Below are positions 39,849-47,953 of a stretch of 64,000 nucleotides of DNA, one piece after another. Positions within the stretch are counted from its first letter, which is position 1; every line of letters begins with the position of its first letter. The position numbers were made by a program, and so were the translations under genes. The notes beneath the pieces were generated by a model. That model was not told where the DNA came from. It saw only the letters and a list, made by a program, of their open reading frames with translations, and did not search any database. Source of the stretch: a virus; IMG/VR virus record IMGVR_UViG_3300034019_001953, positions 1 through 64,000 of that record. The stretch is one strand, 5' to 3'.

Positions 39849-40448
39849 ATGAAAAGTATAACAAATGCTCCTTTGTCTGTTGGAGATAGAATAATGTGTT
39901 TATACATGGAAGGTGAAACTTCTGTAACTCCTGGTACTTTGGGGAAAGTTACGGCAATAACAAAAGACCCTTTCGAAAAGGATTCGGAAATAATTTCAGT
40001 AAAATGGGATAATGGCTCTTCACTTTCCTTACTTACTGTCACCGACGCATGGAAAAAAATTGTAGACGACAAAATCAATGAGTCCAGGGATTCGGCTTTG
40101 GAGTCTTTTAAAAGAAATAAAGAAATTTTCAAACATTTTGATTGGAGATTTTTTAGAGATTTCCTATACAAGTTGAGGGACACAGGAATTGTAAATATGT
40201 TCGGTGCAGCACCTTTGATTTATGCAGGTAAGGACCATATTGACCGGTATTACGGAGAAGGTAAAGAAGATGATGAGGATTTTCAAGAATTCTTGAACGA
40301 TGCCGAAAAGGCTAGAAATCTTTTTATTTCAAACTTGATAGAATATATGGCGGCCAAAAATATGGATGTTGATAATATGGATTTGGTAAATTCAAAGGCC
40401 AGAGAAATCAGTAAGAAATTTTTAGATATATATATTTCCTTTAGTTAG
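39849..40448 (+). CDS. Unknown protein with SH3-like start
   Basis: 199 residues from the ATG at 39849, after TATTTATTATAGT. Residues 10-60 (GDRIMCLYMEGETSVTPGTL, GKVTAIT, IISVKWDNGSSLSLLT) resemble an SH3-like or DUF4314-type barrel. The rest is helical (WRFFRDFLYKLRDTGIVNMF; DAEKARNLFISNLIEYMAAK). Its end overlaps the thymidylate synthase gene by 8 bases. Function unknown. Confidence 0.65.
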   Translation: MKSITNAPLSVGDRIMCLYMEGETSVTPGTLGKVTAITKDPFEKDSEIISVKWDNGSSLSLLTVTDAWKKIVDDKINESRDSALESFKRNKEIFKHFDWRFFRDFLYKLRDTGIVNMFGAAPLIYAGKDHIDRYYGEGKEDDEDFQEFLNDAEKARNLFISNLIEYMAAKNMDVDNMDLVNSKAREISKKFLDIYISFS

Positions 40449-41505
40449 ATAAAGGTGCCTTGATTGATGGATGAAATTTATAATTTTTCAATTTCAAATC
40501 CTCAAATTTAATTTCATCCCAATCTACCAAATATCCATCTTTGAATTTGAAATCAAAATCTAAATCTAAGGTAGGTAAATTGAACGGTTCACGTTCAATT
40601 TGTTCTTTGGCTTGTTCGATGTGGTCAAGGTATAAATGTGTGTCACCCAAATTACCAATAAGTTGGTCAGGTATCATGTTTGTTAATTTGCCGAGCAACA
40701 TAAGTAAAAGTCCATATGATGCGATATTGAAGGGCAACCCAAGAAATGTATCCACAGAACGTTGGTTCCACATAAGAGAAATTGCTCTTTTTGGAGTTTT
40801 GTCGTAATAATCATTCTCGAAATCAGGAACTACGTTTTCATCATACTCCATACCGGTTTCGTAGTTTTTATTGAACCAAAGTCTATACCTTTCAGAGTAA
40901 GAAAGTTCTCTTGTATAAACTTGAAACCCATAGTGACAAGGGGGTAAAACCATTTCATCAAGTTCAGCAACATTCCATGCATTTACCATGAGTCTTCGGC
41001 TATCAGGTTCATTCCTAAGTTGGTAAATCAATCTCGAGATTTGGTCATACCAAATTGAACCTCTTCTATCTCCATCATTCAAATCCATCCAACCTTGCCA
41101 ACATCTCCATTGTTTACCATAAATTGGACCTAACTCACCAAACTTTTTGGCAAAATCAGAATTTTTTTTGATTTCATCAATGAACCATTCTTTTGATGGA
41201 ATATCCTCATGACCCATGAATACTTTTTGATAATTTTTGTAAGCATCACCATCCCAAATATGACATCCATTATCAACTAAGAATTTTATATTAGTATCAC
41301 CTCTTAAAAACCACAATAGTTCAGTGACCATAGTCTTCCAAGCCATCTTTTTCGTCGTCAGTAAAGGAAATCCTTCACTCATATTGTGACGGATTTGTCG
41401 TCCAAAAACTGATAACGTGCCTGTTCCTGTTCTATCTTTTTTTTCCACACCCCAATGAAGAATGTCTTCAAGTAGTGCTTGATATCTTGCATCTAAATTA
41501 TTCAT
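40441..41505 (-). CDS. thyA: Thymidylate synthase
   Basis: 354 residues, longer than the E. coli enzyme (264) through insertions at about 90-115 and 205-240. All main motifs are present: DRTGTGT (24-30), TELLWFLRGDTN, the PPCHYGFQ catalytic Cys at 190, RSVDTFLGLPFNIASYG, and GDTHLYLDH. It methylates dUMP to dTMP with methylene-tetrahydrofolate. In phages it supplies dTMP for replication. The DNA is AT-rich, which makes dTMP supply important. The two genes upstream overlap and may be co-expressed. Confidence 0.97.
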   Translation of the reverse strand: MNNLDARYQALLEDILHWGVEKKDRTGTGTLSVFGRQIRHNMSEGFPLLTTKKMAWKTMVTELLWFLRGDTNIKFLVDNGCHIWDGDAYKNYQKVFMGHEDIPSKEWFIDEIKKNSDFAKKFGELGPIYGKQWRCWQGWMDLNDGDRRGSIWYDQISRLIYQLRNEPDSRRLMVNAWNVAELDEMVLPPCHYGFQVYTRELSYSERYRLWFNKNYETGMEYDENVVPDFENDYYDKTPKRAISLMWNQRSVDTFLGLPFNIASYGLLLMLLGKLTNMIPDQLIGNLGDTHLYLDHIEQAKEQIEREPFNLPTLDLDFDFKFKDGYLVDWDEIKFEDLKLKNYKFHPSIKAPLSN

Positions 41506-41689
41506 AGTTTCTCTTAGTAAAAAATCCTGAATGTAGTTTTGCGTTATTTAAAGCGAGTTGAACAGCATTCAATTTATCCATCTGAGGATTTAATCTCATG
41601 AGATTTTCAACGGAATGTAGAACGTGGTCTTTAACCTTTAGTTTTTCGGCTTCTTTGAGTAAGCTTTCAATTAGTTCATCATTTTTCAT
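41498..41689 (-). CDS. Small unknown protein, 63 residues
   Basis: It begins MKNDELIESLLKEAEKLKVK; helical and charged. Overlaps the thymidylate synthase start by 8 bases. The start at 41689 is chosen to avoid a long overlap; ATG at 41713 is in frame. Confidence 0.55.
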   Translation of the reverse strand: MKNDELIESLLKEAEKLKVKDHVLHSVENLMRLNPQMDKLNAVQLALNNAKLHSGFFTKRNYE

Positions 41690-41702
41690 AAAAAAAACAA
41701 AT

Positions 41703-41912
41703 TCATTTTTCAATCAACATGATTGTATTTTGGATAGGAAATCTTGCAACAGGTAGTCTACTTGATTCTTCATTTGTGGTTTCTTTCATTACCTCGTAGA
41801 ACCCCTCTTCTTTCACTTTGACAGTTGGAACATTAGAACAGGAAAAAATGATTTTTGTGTTTTCGGTAACCTGTACGGTTTTGGTTGTTGTGTTAAATAA
41901 TAATGTAAGCAT
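41703..41912 (-). CDS. Small unknown protein, 69 residues
   Basis: It begins MLTLLFNTTTKTVQVTENTK; beta-rich, ending SRLPVARFPIQNTIMLIEK. Possibly co-transcribed with thyA. The in-frame ATG at 41939 is less likely. The 175 bases to its right hold no gene that I can see. Confidence 0.55.
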   Translation of the reverse strand: MLTLLFNTTTKTVQVTENTKIIFSCSNVPTVKVKEEGFYEVMKETTNEESSRLPVARFPIQNTIMLIEK

Positions 41913-42068
41913 TTGATTATGTTTTAAAAATGGAAACAAGCGGATTTAAATAAGGCTACAAGCAAATTACCAAGTTACTAACAGAAATTTGAATCACACT
42001 TGTTTCCAAAAACAAAATTACAACAATTTTTATTTCTAGTCAAATATAAAAAAAGATATTTTCAAAGA

Positions 42069-42075
42069 TATTTAT
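42069..42075 (+). promoter_or_regulatory. TATTTAT box
   Basis: TATTTAT followed by AAAGAAAAAATT and the ATG at 42088. Confidence 0.5.
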
Positions 42076-42087
42076 AAAGAAAAAATT

Positions 42088-43815
42088 ATGAATCCTTGGT
42101 TTTTACAACAAGTTTCTAACGAAGAAAAAGAAAATATTTTATCAAAACATAAAGAGCTCTATAATGGTTATCAAACGATGCAACCCAAAGTATCGAATGA
42201 ACAACCACTTTATGTTCAAGATTTTGCAAAAGATAAGTTGGGTGCTACTTTGACAAATGATGGTAAACTTGTTGGATACACTAATAAGATTTATGAGCAG
42301 TTTGACCAACATATGACTGAAGAAAAGACTATGTGTTCCGAATGTGGTTCAGAAATGAGAGAAGGAGAATGTTCAGAGTGTGGTTACAGAATGGAAGAAA
42401 TCGATGAAAATCAAATAGTTGTTAAAGGGATTTGTGACAATTGTGGAGGATTTTTAGAAGGGGGTGAATGTCCTGAATGTGGACATAAATTGGAAGGTGA
42501 AATGGAAGAGGAAACTGATACAAAGGAAAGAAAAAAATCTAGATTTGAAAAATGGATGGAGAGTGATGAAGATACAAAGTTGGAAAGGGCTTTGAAAAAA
42601 TTCGGAGACTTTTTAATGGATTTGGAAGATGAAATAGACGGTAGAAAAAAAGAAAAAGAAGAAACTAATGAAGGAATTTTTGATATACCAGACATTAAAA
42701 AGGTTTTCAAAAAAAGAGAGGTTAAAGATAGGAGACCTTACGAACCTGAAGCAATTGAAAAAATAATCAGGCTAATACAAGACGCAAGAAATGAACAACA
42801 TTTGGATTCTGCGATGAGAATGTTTAGAACCTTGGAGGACATGAACCCCGAAATGCACGAAATTTATAAAATGAGGGTCCTAAATGCATTCAAGAGAAGG
42901 GCTGATGAATTGGATTATTATTTGAAGAAGAAAAATATTGGTGAAGGTAAGGGTAAACTCAGTGACATCTATAGTGTAAAAGATTTAGACTTAAAAGGGG
43001 AGTTTGATTATGTGGAAGGTGGTGATAACTACGACAATTCATTTGAGAAAGACCATCACATGAAAAAAATCATGAGTAAGGAAAATGCAACCTCTAATGC
43101 TCCTATGGGAAAACACTACGATGAAATAGAAGAACCTTATAATTTTAAATCAGGCGGACCTGTTGGTGACGGAGGGACTTTGAGACAAAAACCAATATCT
43201 AGTATAAAATCGGCTGCAATTGGACTTAAAGAAGGTGGTTTCACGGGAGGTGGAAATGCTCCCGATATGGATTTGAGTAACGTGGACCCAGCTTTCAATT
43301 TCGATTCAGAAGGACCCGTTGATGATACATTCACAATTCCGGCTGATGATATGGATTTAGATGAGAAAGACGTAAAAAAACCATATAAATTTGTATCAGG
43401 TGGAGGTAACGAAAATGGTGGGGATGTTTACCCTGTGTATGAGGATATGTCCTCTGCTTGGGATGAAGAACTTGAAGAAGTTGATATTTCAGGGGCTCAA
43501 GCATCACAAACTTCAGCAAAAAAACCATATGCGTTTGTTAGCACAGGTCCAGGTAAAGCGGGTCCATATCAAACTCATAGTTGGGGTGGTGAACAGCTCG
43601 GTGGGTATGAAGGAGAGAATGAAGATGCTTATTGGGATTTAGAACCAAATGAGTTAGACCCTGATAAAATAGACAGAGAAGCCTCTTGGGAAGATATAAC
43701 ATCTATGACAGGTGAGGATGAATTTTCAAATCTGAGTGAAGATATCGTTGAAAACATTGTGGTTCAGAAGAACAAAATCAACGAGATGATGGAACGAATG
43801 AAAAAATTTAATTGA
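42088..43815 (+). CDS. Leader-type protein with two zinc ribbons and repeats
   Basis: 575 residues. The start MNPWFLQQVSNEEKENILSK resembles the SEEEK leader class, but I see no clear L-x-E cut. Two zinc ribbons lie at 83-99 (CSECGSEMREGECSECG) and 116-132 (CDNCGGFLEGGECPECG). A charged region 140-330 follows. Residues 350-500 hold four units of the form PYxFxSGGP: EEPYNFKSGGPVGDG, DPAFNFDSEGP, KKPYKFVSGGG, KKPYAFVSTGPG. The C-terminus is acidic and helical. Possibly a virion protein binding nucleic acid by its ribbons. TATTTAT box and terminator frame the gene. Confidence 0.7.
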   Translation: MNPWFLQQVSNEEKENILSKHKELYNGYQTMQPKVSNEQPLYVQDFAKDKLGATLTNDGKLVGYTNKIYEQFDQHMTEEKTMCSECGSEMREGECSECGYRMEEIDENQIVVKGICDNCGGFLEGGECPECGHKLEGEMEEETDTKERKKSRFEKWMESDEDTKLERALKKFGDFLMDLEDEIDGRKKEKEETNEGIFDIPDIKKVFKKREVKDRRPYEPEAIEKIIRLIQDARNEQHLDSAMRMFRTLEDMNPEMHEIYKMRVLNAFKRRADELDYYLKKKNIGEGKGKLSDIYSVKDLDLKGEFDYVEGGDNYDNSFEKDHHMKKIMSKENATSNAPMGKHYDEIEEPYNFKSGGPVGDGGTLRQKPISSIKSAAIGLKEGGFTGGGNAPDMDLSNVDPAFNFDSEGPVDDTFTIPADDMDLDEKDVKKPYKFVSGGGNENGGDVYPVYEDMSSAWDEELEEVDISGAQASQTSAKKPYAFVSTGPGKAGPYQTHSWGGEQLGGYEGENEDAYWDLEPNELDPDKIDREASWEDITSMTGEDEFSNLSEDIVENIVVQKNKINEMMERMKKFN

Positions 43816-43821
43816 TAAATA

Positions 43822-43845
43822 AACCCCTCTTATGAGGGGTTTTTT
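43822..43845. terminator. Intrinsic terminator between convergent genes
   Basis: AACCCCTC-TTAT-GAGGGGTT followed by T residues on the plus strand. The convergent glycosyltransferase gene ends inside it. Confidence 0.85.
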
Positions 43846-44984
43846 AATAAGTCATAAATTCGATTATTTTTTATATCAAACCAAGTGAGTTTGGTTGATG
43901 TATCTTTGTGAAGAATTTCATCAAAAATACAAAATTCGAAAATATCTTGATTTAGGCAATTTAATTTCGTTAGAATATTTTTTATTTCATTCAGTCCGAA
44001 TTCTAATTCAAATTTCAATGACTCGTAAAATTTCTTTTCAGGTATATAAATGTTAAAATTAGTTAGGTTATTTGGTAAAATAACTTTATGAGGGTAATCA
44101 TAAGATTTGGTAAAATTAAAGTTCAGAACCAAGTCATATTCCGAAAAATTCGACACATCTAAAAAATTCTGATTGTAATTTAATATGACTAAATTTTTTT
44201 TTGATTCAATTGGTTCAAAAAAATTATTTTGAATCATCATTATGTTCTTAGGTAATGTGCCCTCGTAGTTTTTAAAAAAGGGATGAGTATCATCCCAATA
44301 CCTCAAAGTTTTTCTGAAATTATTTATATCCTCCAAGGTTATTTCCTTTTTTTCAATCAACTTAGTTTTTTTAATAATTGATTTTTCGTCACCGAATTTT
44401 GAAAAATGAAATCCCCCTTCAATTATTCTATAATGTATAGAGTAAACTACGTTTTTGTTGAAATAAAGATTTTCTATAATCTTATCGTCTCTAAGTAATT
44501 GTGAAAAGGTGAAACAAAATGTTCCCAAATGGTTTTCATTGTTTACATACTCAGTAGAACAAATGAAGTTTTTCTGTAAAAATGCAATTGGTTCAAAAGT
44601 TAAAATTTTATCAAAATCGTTCAAATTAAACTTAGGAGGTAATTCATCCACTTCAGAGAAAAGGATATAATCCTCATAGTCTAAATTCATACTTTTCAAT
44701 TGATTGGAAATTACTGATTGAATTTTCGGAATTTGAAATTCAATATCAGTATTTTTGTGATGAGATTCAATGTCACACTTCAAATAAATAATTTTGTCTG
44801 ACCAATTTTGAAAAAAAATTTGTTTCGTCTGATAGTTGAAATCTTTTTTTTCTCCTTCAAAATCACGGTTAGATTCAACTACTATGAAATAGTCTACAAA
44901 ATCGTATAACTCCGAAAATCTGAATCTAAGCATGTCAATTTCATCGTATATGAAACAACAGTCAATAATTGATTTTTTTTTCAA
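43830..44984 (-). CDS. GT17-type glycosyltransferase
   Basis: 384 residues. The first 150 residues match family GT17: IIDCCFIYDEIDMLRFRFSE, LYDFVDYFIVVESNRDFEGE, then QTKQIFF, KIIYLKCDI, and YEDYILFSEVDELP with the S-x-V-D-E metal-binding acid run. GT17 members add GlcNAc or other sugars. The C-terminal 150 residues are less conserved. It lies beside two oxygenase-like proteins and may take part in glycan or DNA modification with them. Confidence 0.8.
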   Translation of the reverse strand: MKKKSIIDCCFIYDEIDMLRFRFSELYDFVDYFIVVESNRDFEGEKKDFNYQTKQIFFQNWSDKIIYLKCDIESHHKNTDIEFQIPKIQSVISNQLKSMNLDYEDYILFSEVDELPPKFNLNDFDKILTFEPIAFLQKNFICSTEYVNNENHLGTFCFTFSQLLRDDKIIENLYFNKNVVYSIHYRIIEGGFHFSKFGDEKSIIKKTKLIEKKEITLEDINNFRKTLRYWDDTHPFFKNYEGTLPKNIMMIQNNFFEPIESKKNLVILNYNQNFLDVSNFSEYDLVLNFNFTKSYDYPHKVILPNNLTNFNIYIPEKKFYESLKFELEFGLNEIKNILTKLNCLNQDIFEFCIFDEILHKDTSTKLTWFDIKNNRIYDLLKNPS

Positions 44985-45052
44985 TATAAAAAAATATTAG
45001 ATTGAGTTTATTGATAAAAGTATCTATTTTTAATATACAAAAATTTATAAAA

Positions 45053-45646
45053 ATGTCATCAAACTATTTTTTAGCCGACCAAAGAAATAATACCAATCAT
45101 TTGAATTACTATTATTTCACAGACGGATTTACTCCTGAAGAAATAATTGAAATAAGAAAAATTGGAGATAACGCTCCCAAAGAAAAAGGTACAACCGTAT
45201 CTGACGATAAGAATATAGTAAACGAATATAGAATTAGCGATATATCTTGGCTCGGAGATAATTCAGAAACAAGTTGGATTTATAAAAAAATCTCTGATTT
45301 AGCTAAAATTGCAAACAGAGAAATGTGGAATTTCGATATTTGGGGTTATCATGATAGTTTACAGTATACAATTTATTATGGTGATGGTGGACATTATGAT
45401 TGGCATGCAGACTTAGGCCCAGGTATTTCTAACAGAAAACTTTCTGTGGTGCTTCAACTATCAGACCCAAGCGAATATGAAGGTGGTGAATTGGAAATGA
45501 ACCCGGGCGGAAATTTATTGACAGTACCGAAAAAATTAGGTTTGATTTGTTTCTTTCCTTCATTTCTTTTACACAGGGTAAAACCTTTAACCTCTGGTAC
45601 CAGACGTTCCTTGGTTACATGGTTGTGTGGTGCAAATTTCAGATAG
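45053..45646 (+). CDS. 2OG-Fe(II) oxygenase, PKHD type
   Basis: 197 residues from the ATG at 45053. The double-stranded helix core is plain: YTIYYGDGGHYDWHADLGPG (H-x-D metal ligands), RKLSVVLQLSDPSEYEGGEL, GLICFFPSFLLHRVKPLTSG (distal His) and RRSLVTW (2OG-binding Arg). PKHD and prolyl-4-hydroxylase relatives hydroxylate proteins or small molecules. Large phages often carry one near structural genes. The substrate is unknown. Confidence 0.9.
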   Translation: MSSNYFLADQRNNTNHLNYYYFTDGFTPEEIIEIRKIGDNAPKEKGTTVSDDKNIVNEYRISDISWLGDNSETSWIYKKISDLAKIANREMWNFDIWGYHDSLQYTIYYGDGGHYDWHADLGPGISNRKLSVVLQLSDPSEYEGGELEMNPGGNLLTVPKKLGLICFFPSFLLHRVKPLTSGTRRSLVTWLCGANFR

Positions 45647-45647
45647 A

Positions 45648-46097
45648 ATGATAAGAGAAAAAGTAACCGTAAAGGATTTTTCCACAATAGCTAAAGAGCA
45701 CAAACATTATTTGTGGCATTTTGTCCAAAAAAAACAGAACAAAACAAGACTAGCGTATTATTCTTATTTTGACGAAACAAATCATTCAGGACATCCAAAC
45801 CCTATGATTCCATTCGTCGATAAGTTAGATTTACCCTACTTTGAATCGTACACTGAAGAGAGTATTGATTTTTTAATGGATACAAATATACACGGGGACA
45901 AACTTTATCGACCTATTTTTGACCCCGTTGAGTATGTTTATCGTAGACAATTTTATTCACCCATTTTTTCTTCGTTTAACCATTACAATCGAGTGAGTTG
46001 TACTTTAAACTATTGTTATTGCCCTGAGGGTTTCATTCAAGTTATTGCAGATTTAGATTTGAAGTATGTCTTGGACTTGGAGTTGAAATTAGACTAA
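45648..46097 (+). CDS. Unknown protein, 149 residues
   Basis: It begins MIREKVTVKDFSTIAKEHKH, 1 base after the oxygenase stop; an in-frame ATG at 45627 overlaps it. Aromatic and His rich (KHYLWHFVQKK; GHPNPMIPFVDKLDLPYFES). No domain recognised. Its place suggests work with the oxygenase. Confidence 0.55.
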   Translation: MIREKVTVKDFSTIAKEHKHYLWHFVQKKQNKTRLAYYSYFDETNHSGHPNPMIPFVDKLDLPYFESYTEESIDFLMDTNIHGDKLYRPIFDPVEYVYRRQFYSPIFSSFNHYNRVSCTLNYCYCPEGFIQVIADLDLKYVLDLELKLD

Positions 46098-46675
46098 CGT
46101 TCGGTGTTAAAGAAAAACACTTGGAATAATCTACCATCATACATGTCTTTACCGAAATAATCCAAAGAGACGTGGTAATTGTCGGCTCTGTACATTACAC
46201 ATCTATTGAAAACATTACCTATTCTGTCAACCATTTCCCATTTTGTATAATCTTGACAATCTGAGCCCGGAGGAGCGGTCTCTTTATAACCAGGTTCATT
46301 CTCTCTTTTATAGTCGAAATGTTGCCAACCTGTGGCTTTGTGTCTGAAAATACCTGTTCCTGAACTAAGAGGAGCGTCAGGTGTCAAATATATAAGTGCT
46401 GCCCAATCTGTTGTTGAATCAGCATGAATCCATGAACGGTCAGCAGCAACTGTATATTGGAATGAACCGGTATATTCACCTCCCCACCATACAATATCAC
46501 CTGCAAAAGGAGAAAGAATCTCTCTGAACTTATTTTTTAAAGGTTCATTCAGAAAAGAAATTGTTCTTTGACCGGGATAATTTCCTCTAACCTTGAATTC
46601 TTGTTTTAGTGCGAAGTCACGAACTTCTTGAGGATTTTCATAGAAGTTATCTATTGTTAGTGAATTAAATCTCAT
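46094..46675 (-). CDS. 2OG-Fe(II) oxygenase-like, DUF6445 type
   Basis: 193 residues from the ATG at 46675; the longer open frame upstream is AT-rich and unlike coding sequence. NFYENPQEVRDFALKQEFKV, YPGQRTISFLNEPLK, then DRSWIHADSTTDWAALIYLT (H-x-D), GTGIFRHKATG and MYRADNYHVSLDYFGKDMYD with RLFQVFFF fit the DUF6445 oxygenase pattern seen in phages. The substrate is unknown. Confidence 0.75.
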   Translation of the reverse strand: MRFNSLTIDNFYENPQEVRDFALKQEFKVRGNYPGQRTISFLNEPLKNKFREILSPFAGDIVWWGGEYTGSFQYTVAADRSWIHADSTTDWAALIYLTPDAPLSSGTGIFRHKATGWQHFDYKRENEPGYKETAPPGSDCQDYTKWEMVDRIGNVFNRCVMYRADNYHVSLDYFGKDMYDGRLFQVFFFNTER

Positions 46676-46793
46676 TTGATAAAATTTGTTAAATAAAATA
46701 TAGGTAGAAACTCGAGAAAAAAAAATATTATTTTTTTTGTGGGATATGATTTTTACTATCTTTTTAAATATTTGTATATAAATTAGTTGGTAT

Positions 46794-47096
46794 ATGGAAA
46801 TCAAAGAGATAGTATCATATTTTTTGAATACAGATGCAAATATTTTAGAAGTATCTTTCAGAACAATTGAGGATAATGAGGATGTTCTAAGAACCGATAA
46901 TATTGACTACACTTTCGTGCAAGATTATGGATTTGATTTAGTTACTGAGTCTTTTGATTTTTTCGATGATGAATTTGAAGACTTGGAAGAAGGAGAATCC
47001 GAAAAAATTGAACTAGATGAGGACCAACTTGTTATATTTTTGAACGAATACTATACAATAAATCCACAAGATTTACCTAAGGCAGATTTCTACTAA
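46794..47096 (+). CDS. Very acidic protein, 100 residues
   Basis: It begins MEIKEIVSYFLNTDANILEV; about a third Asp and Glu in the second half (FFDDEFEDLEEGESEKIELD). Could mimic DNA or bind a basic partner; nothing more can be said. Confidence 0.55.
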   Translation: MEIKEIVSYFLNTDANILEVSFRTIEDNEDVLRTDNIDYTFVQDYGFDLVTESFDFFDDEFEDLEEGESEKIELDEDQLVIFLNEYYTINPQDLPKADFY

Positions 47097-47641
47097 GGTC
47101 CTACTCTGTTTAAAGAAATTATAAGTCTATAATGCGGACCATCTTTCCCATTTGGGGCAAAATCTAAACCTGATAACTGTAAGGTTTCAAACAAATCACT
47201 ATCCACTTGGAATAAAATTCTGTGGTAAGTACCTCTATCTTTTGGTTTATAATCAAATTGGATTTTTCCAAGTGTGTAGGCATCGTAACTCCAAGGCACC
47301 CTTGAATAAAAAATTTCTTCGGGTTGTTCCCCATATTCCCATCTGTCTCTTTGTCCATTTTGTATTCTATTATGCCATACCATTTTAATACTTGCGTAAT
47401 CAAAATGTAAATAAAAATTATCTATTATAATTGAATCAAATGGGTCTGGTAAACTTGTATTGTGGAAAAGTTGGCCGGAAAGATAGGTGGTGTCTTTGGT
47501 GTTTGGTTGGGAGGTTTGAATTACGGTAAGTTTTGACACAACGTATTTACCACTTAGAGTAAGTGTACTAATATTTGTTACATACTTCTCACAGGAAGTG
47601 AAACTTACTAAAAAAAATAGTATTAGTATTCTCAAAATCAT
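47093..47641 (-). CDS. Lipoprotein, unknown
   Basis: 182 residues. MILRILILFFLVSFTSCEKY is a lipoprotein signal with lipobox FTSC and cut before Cys17. The mature part is beta-rich. Acidic residue right after the Cys agrees with outer-membrane or surface sorting in Bacteroidota. TATTTATA lies about 5 bases upstream on the minus strand. A phage lipoprotein may block receptors or later phages. It converges with the acidic protein gene by a 4-base overlap. Confidence 0.75.
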   Translation of the reverse strand: MILRILILFFLVSFTSCEKYVTNISTLTLSGKYVVSKLTVIQTSQPNTKDTTYLSGQLFHNTSLPDPFDSIIIDNFYLHFDYASIKMVWHNRIQNGQRDRWEYGEQPEEIFYSRVPWSYDAYTLGKIQFDYKPKDRGTYHRILFQVDSDLFETLQLSGLDFAPNGKDGPHYRLIISLNRVGP

Positions 47642-47678
47642 CCTATAAATATAGAAATCAAATTTGATGAAATCAAAG

Positions 47679-47685
47679 TATTTAT
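47679..47685 (+). promoter_or_regulatory. TATTTAT box before a five-gene operon
   Basis: TATTTAT, then TTTA and the ATG at 47690. The four following genes overlap or nearly touch and have no such box, so this one probably serves all five. Confidence 0.5.
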
Positions 47686-47689
47686 TTTA

Positions 47690-47953
47690 ATGAATTTAGA
47701 CGTAGAAAACCTGATAAAATTTTTCGAAAAACACACAGTAAATTCCTCAAAACGAGAGATGGGTGAACAAGAAGCTGGTGGTGGAGCGGGAGGTGCTGGT
47801 GGTGGAAAAGGTAATAATCCTTCCAAATGGGCAGACACTGTTGGTGGTCCAAAAAGGGGGGTTGCAAATAGTTTACCTAAGAAAGGTCAGTTTTGGGCTC
47901 AAATTCATGGAGGACCTGCCAGGGGGGTTGCAAATAAATTGGGAACCGCATGA
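47690..47953 (+). CDS. Gly-rich leader-type protein, 87 residues
   Basis: It begins MNLDVENLIKFFEKHTVNSS, then KREMGEQ and a run of Gly and Ala. Two near-identical units follow: GGPKRGVANSLPKKG and GGPARGVANKLG. The M-G-E-Q and the early helix suggest a leader, though weak. Overlaps the next start by 4 bases (ATGA). First gene of the operon. Confidence 0.6.
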   Translation: MNLDVENLIKFFEKHTVNSSKREMGEQEAGGGAGGAGGGKGNNPSKWADTVGGPKRGVANSLPKKGQFWAQIHGGPARGVANKLGTA

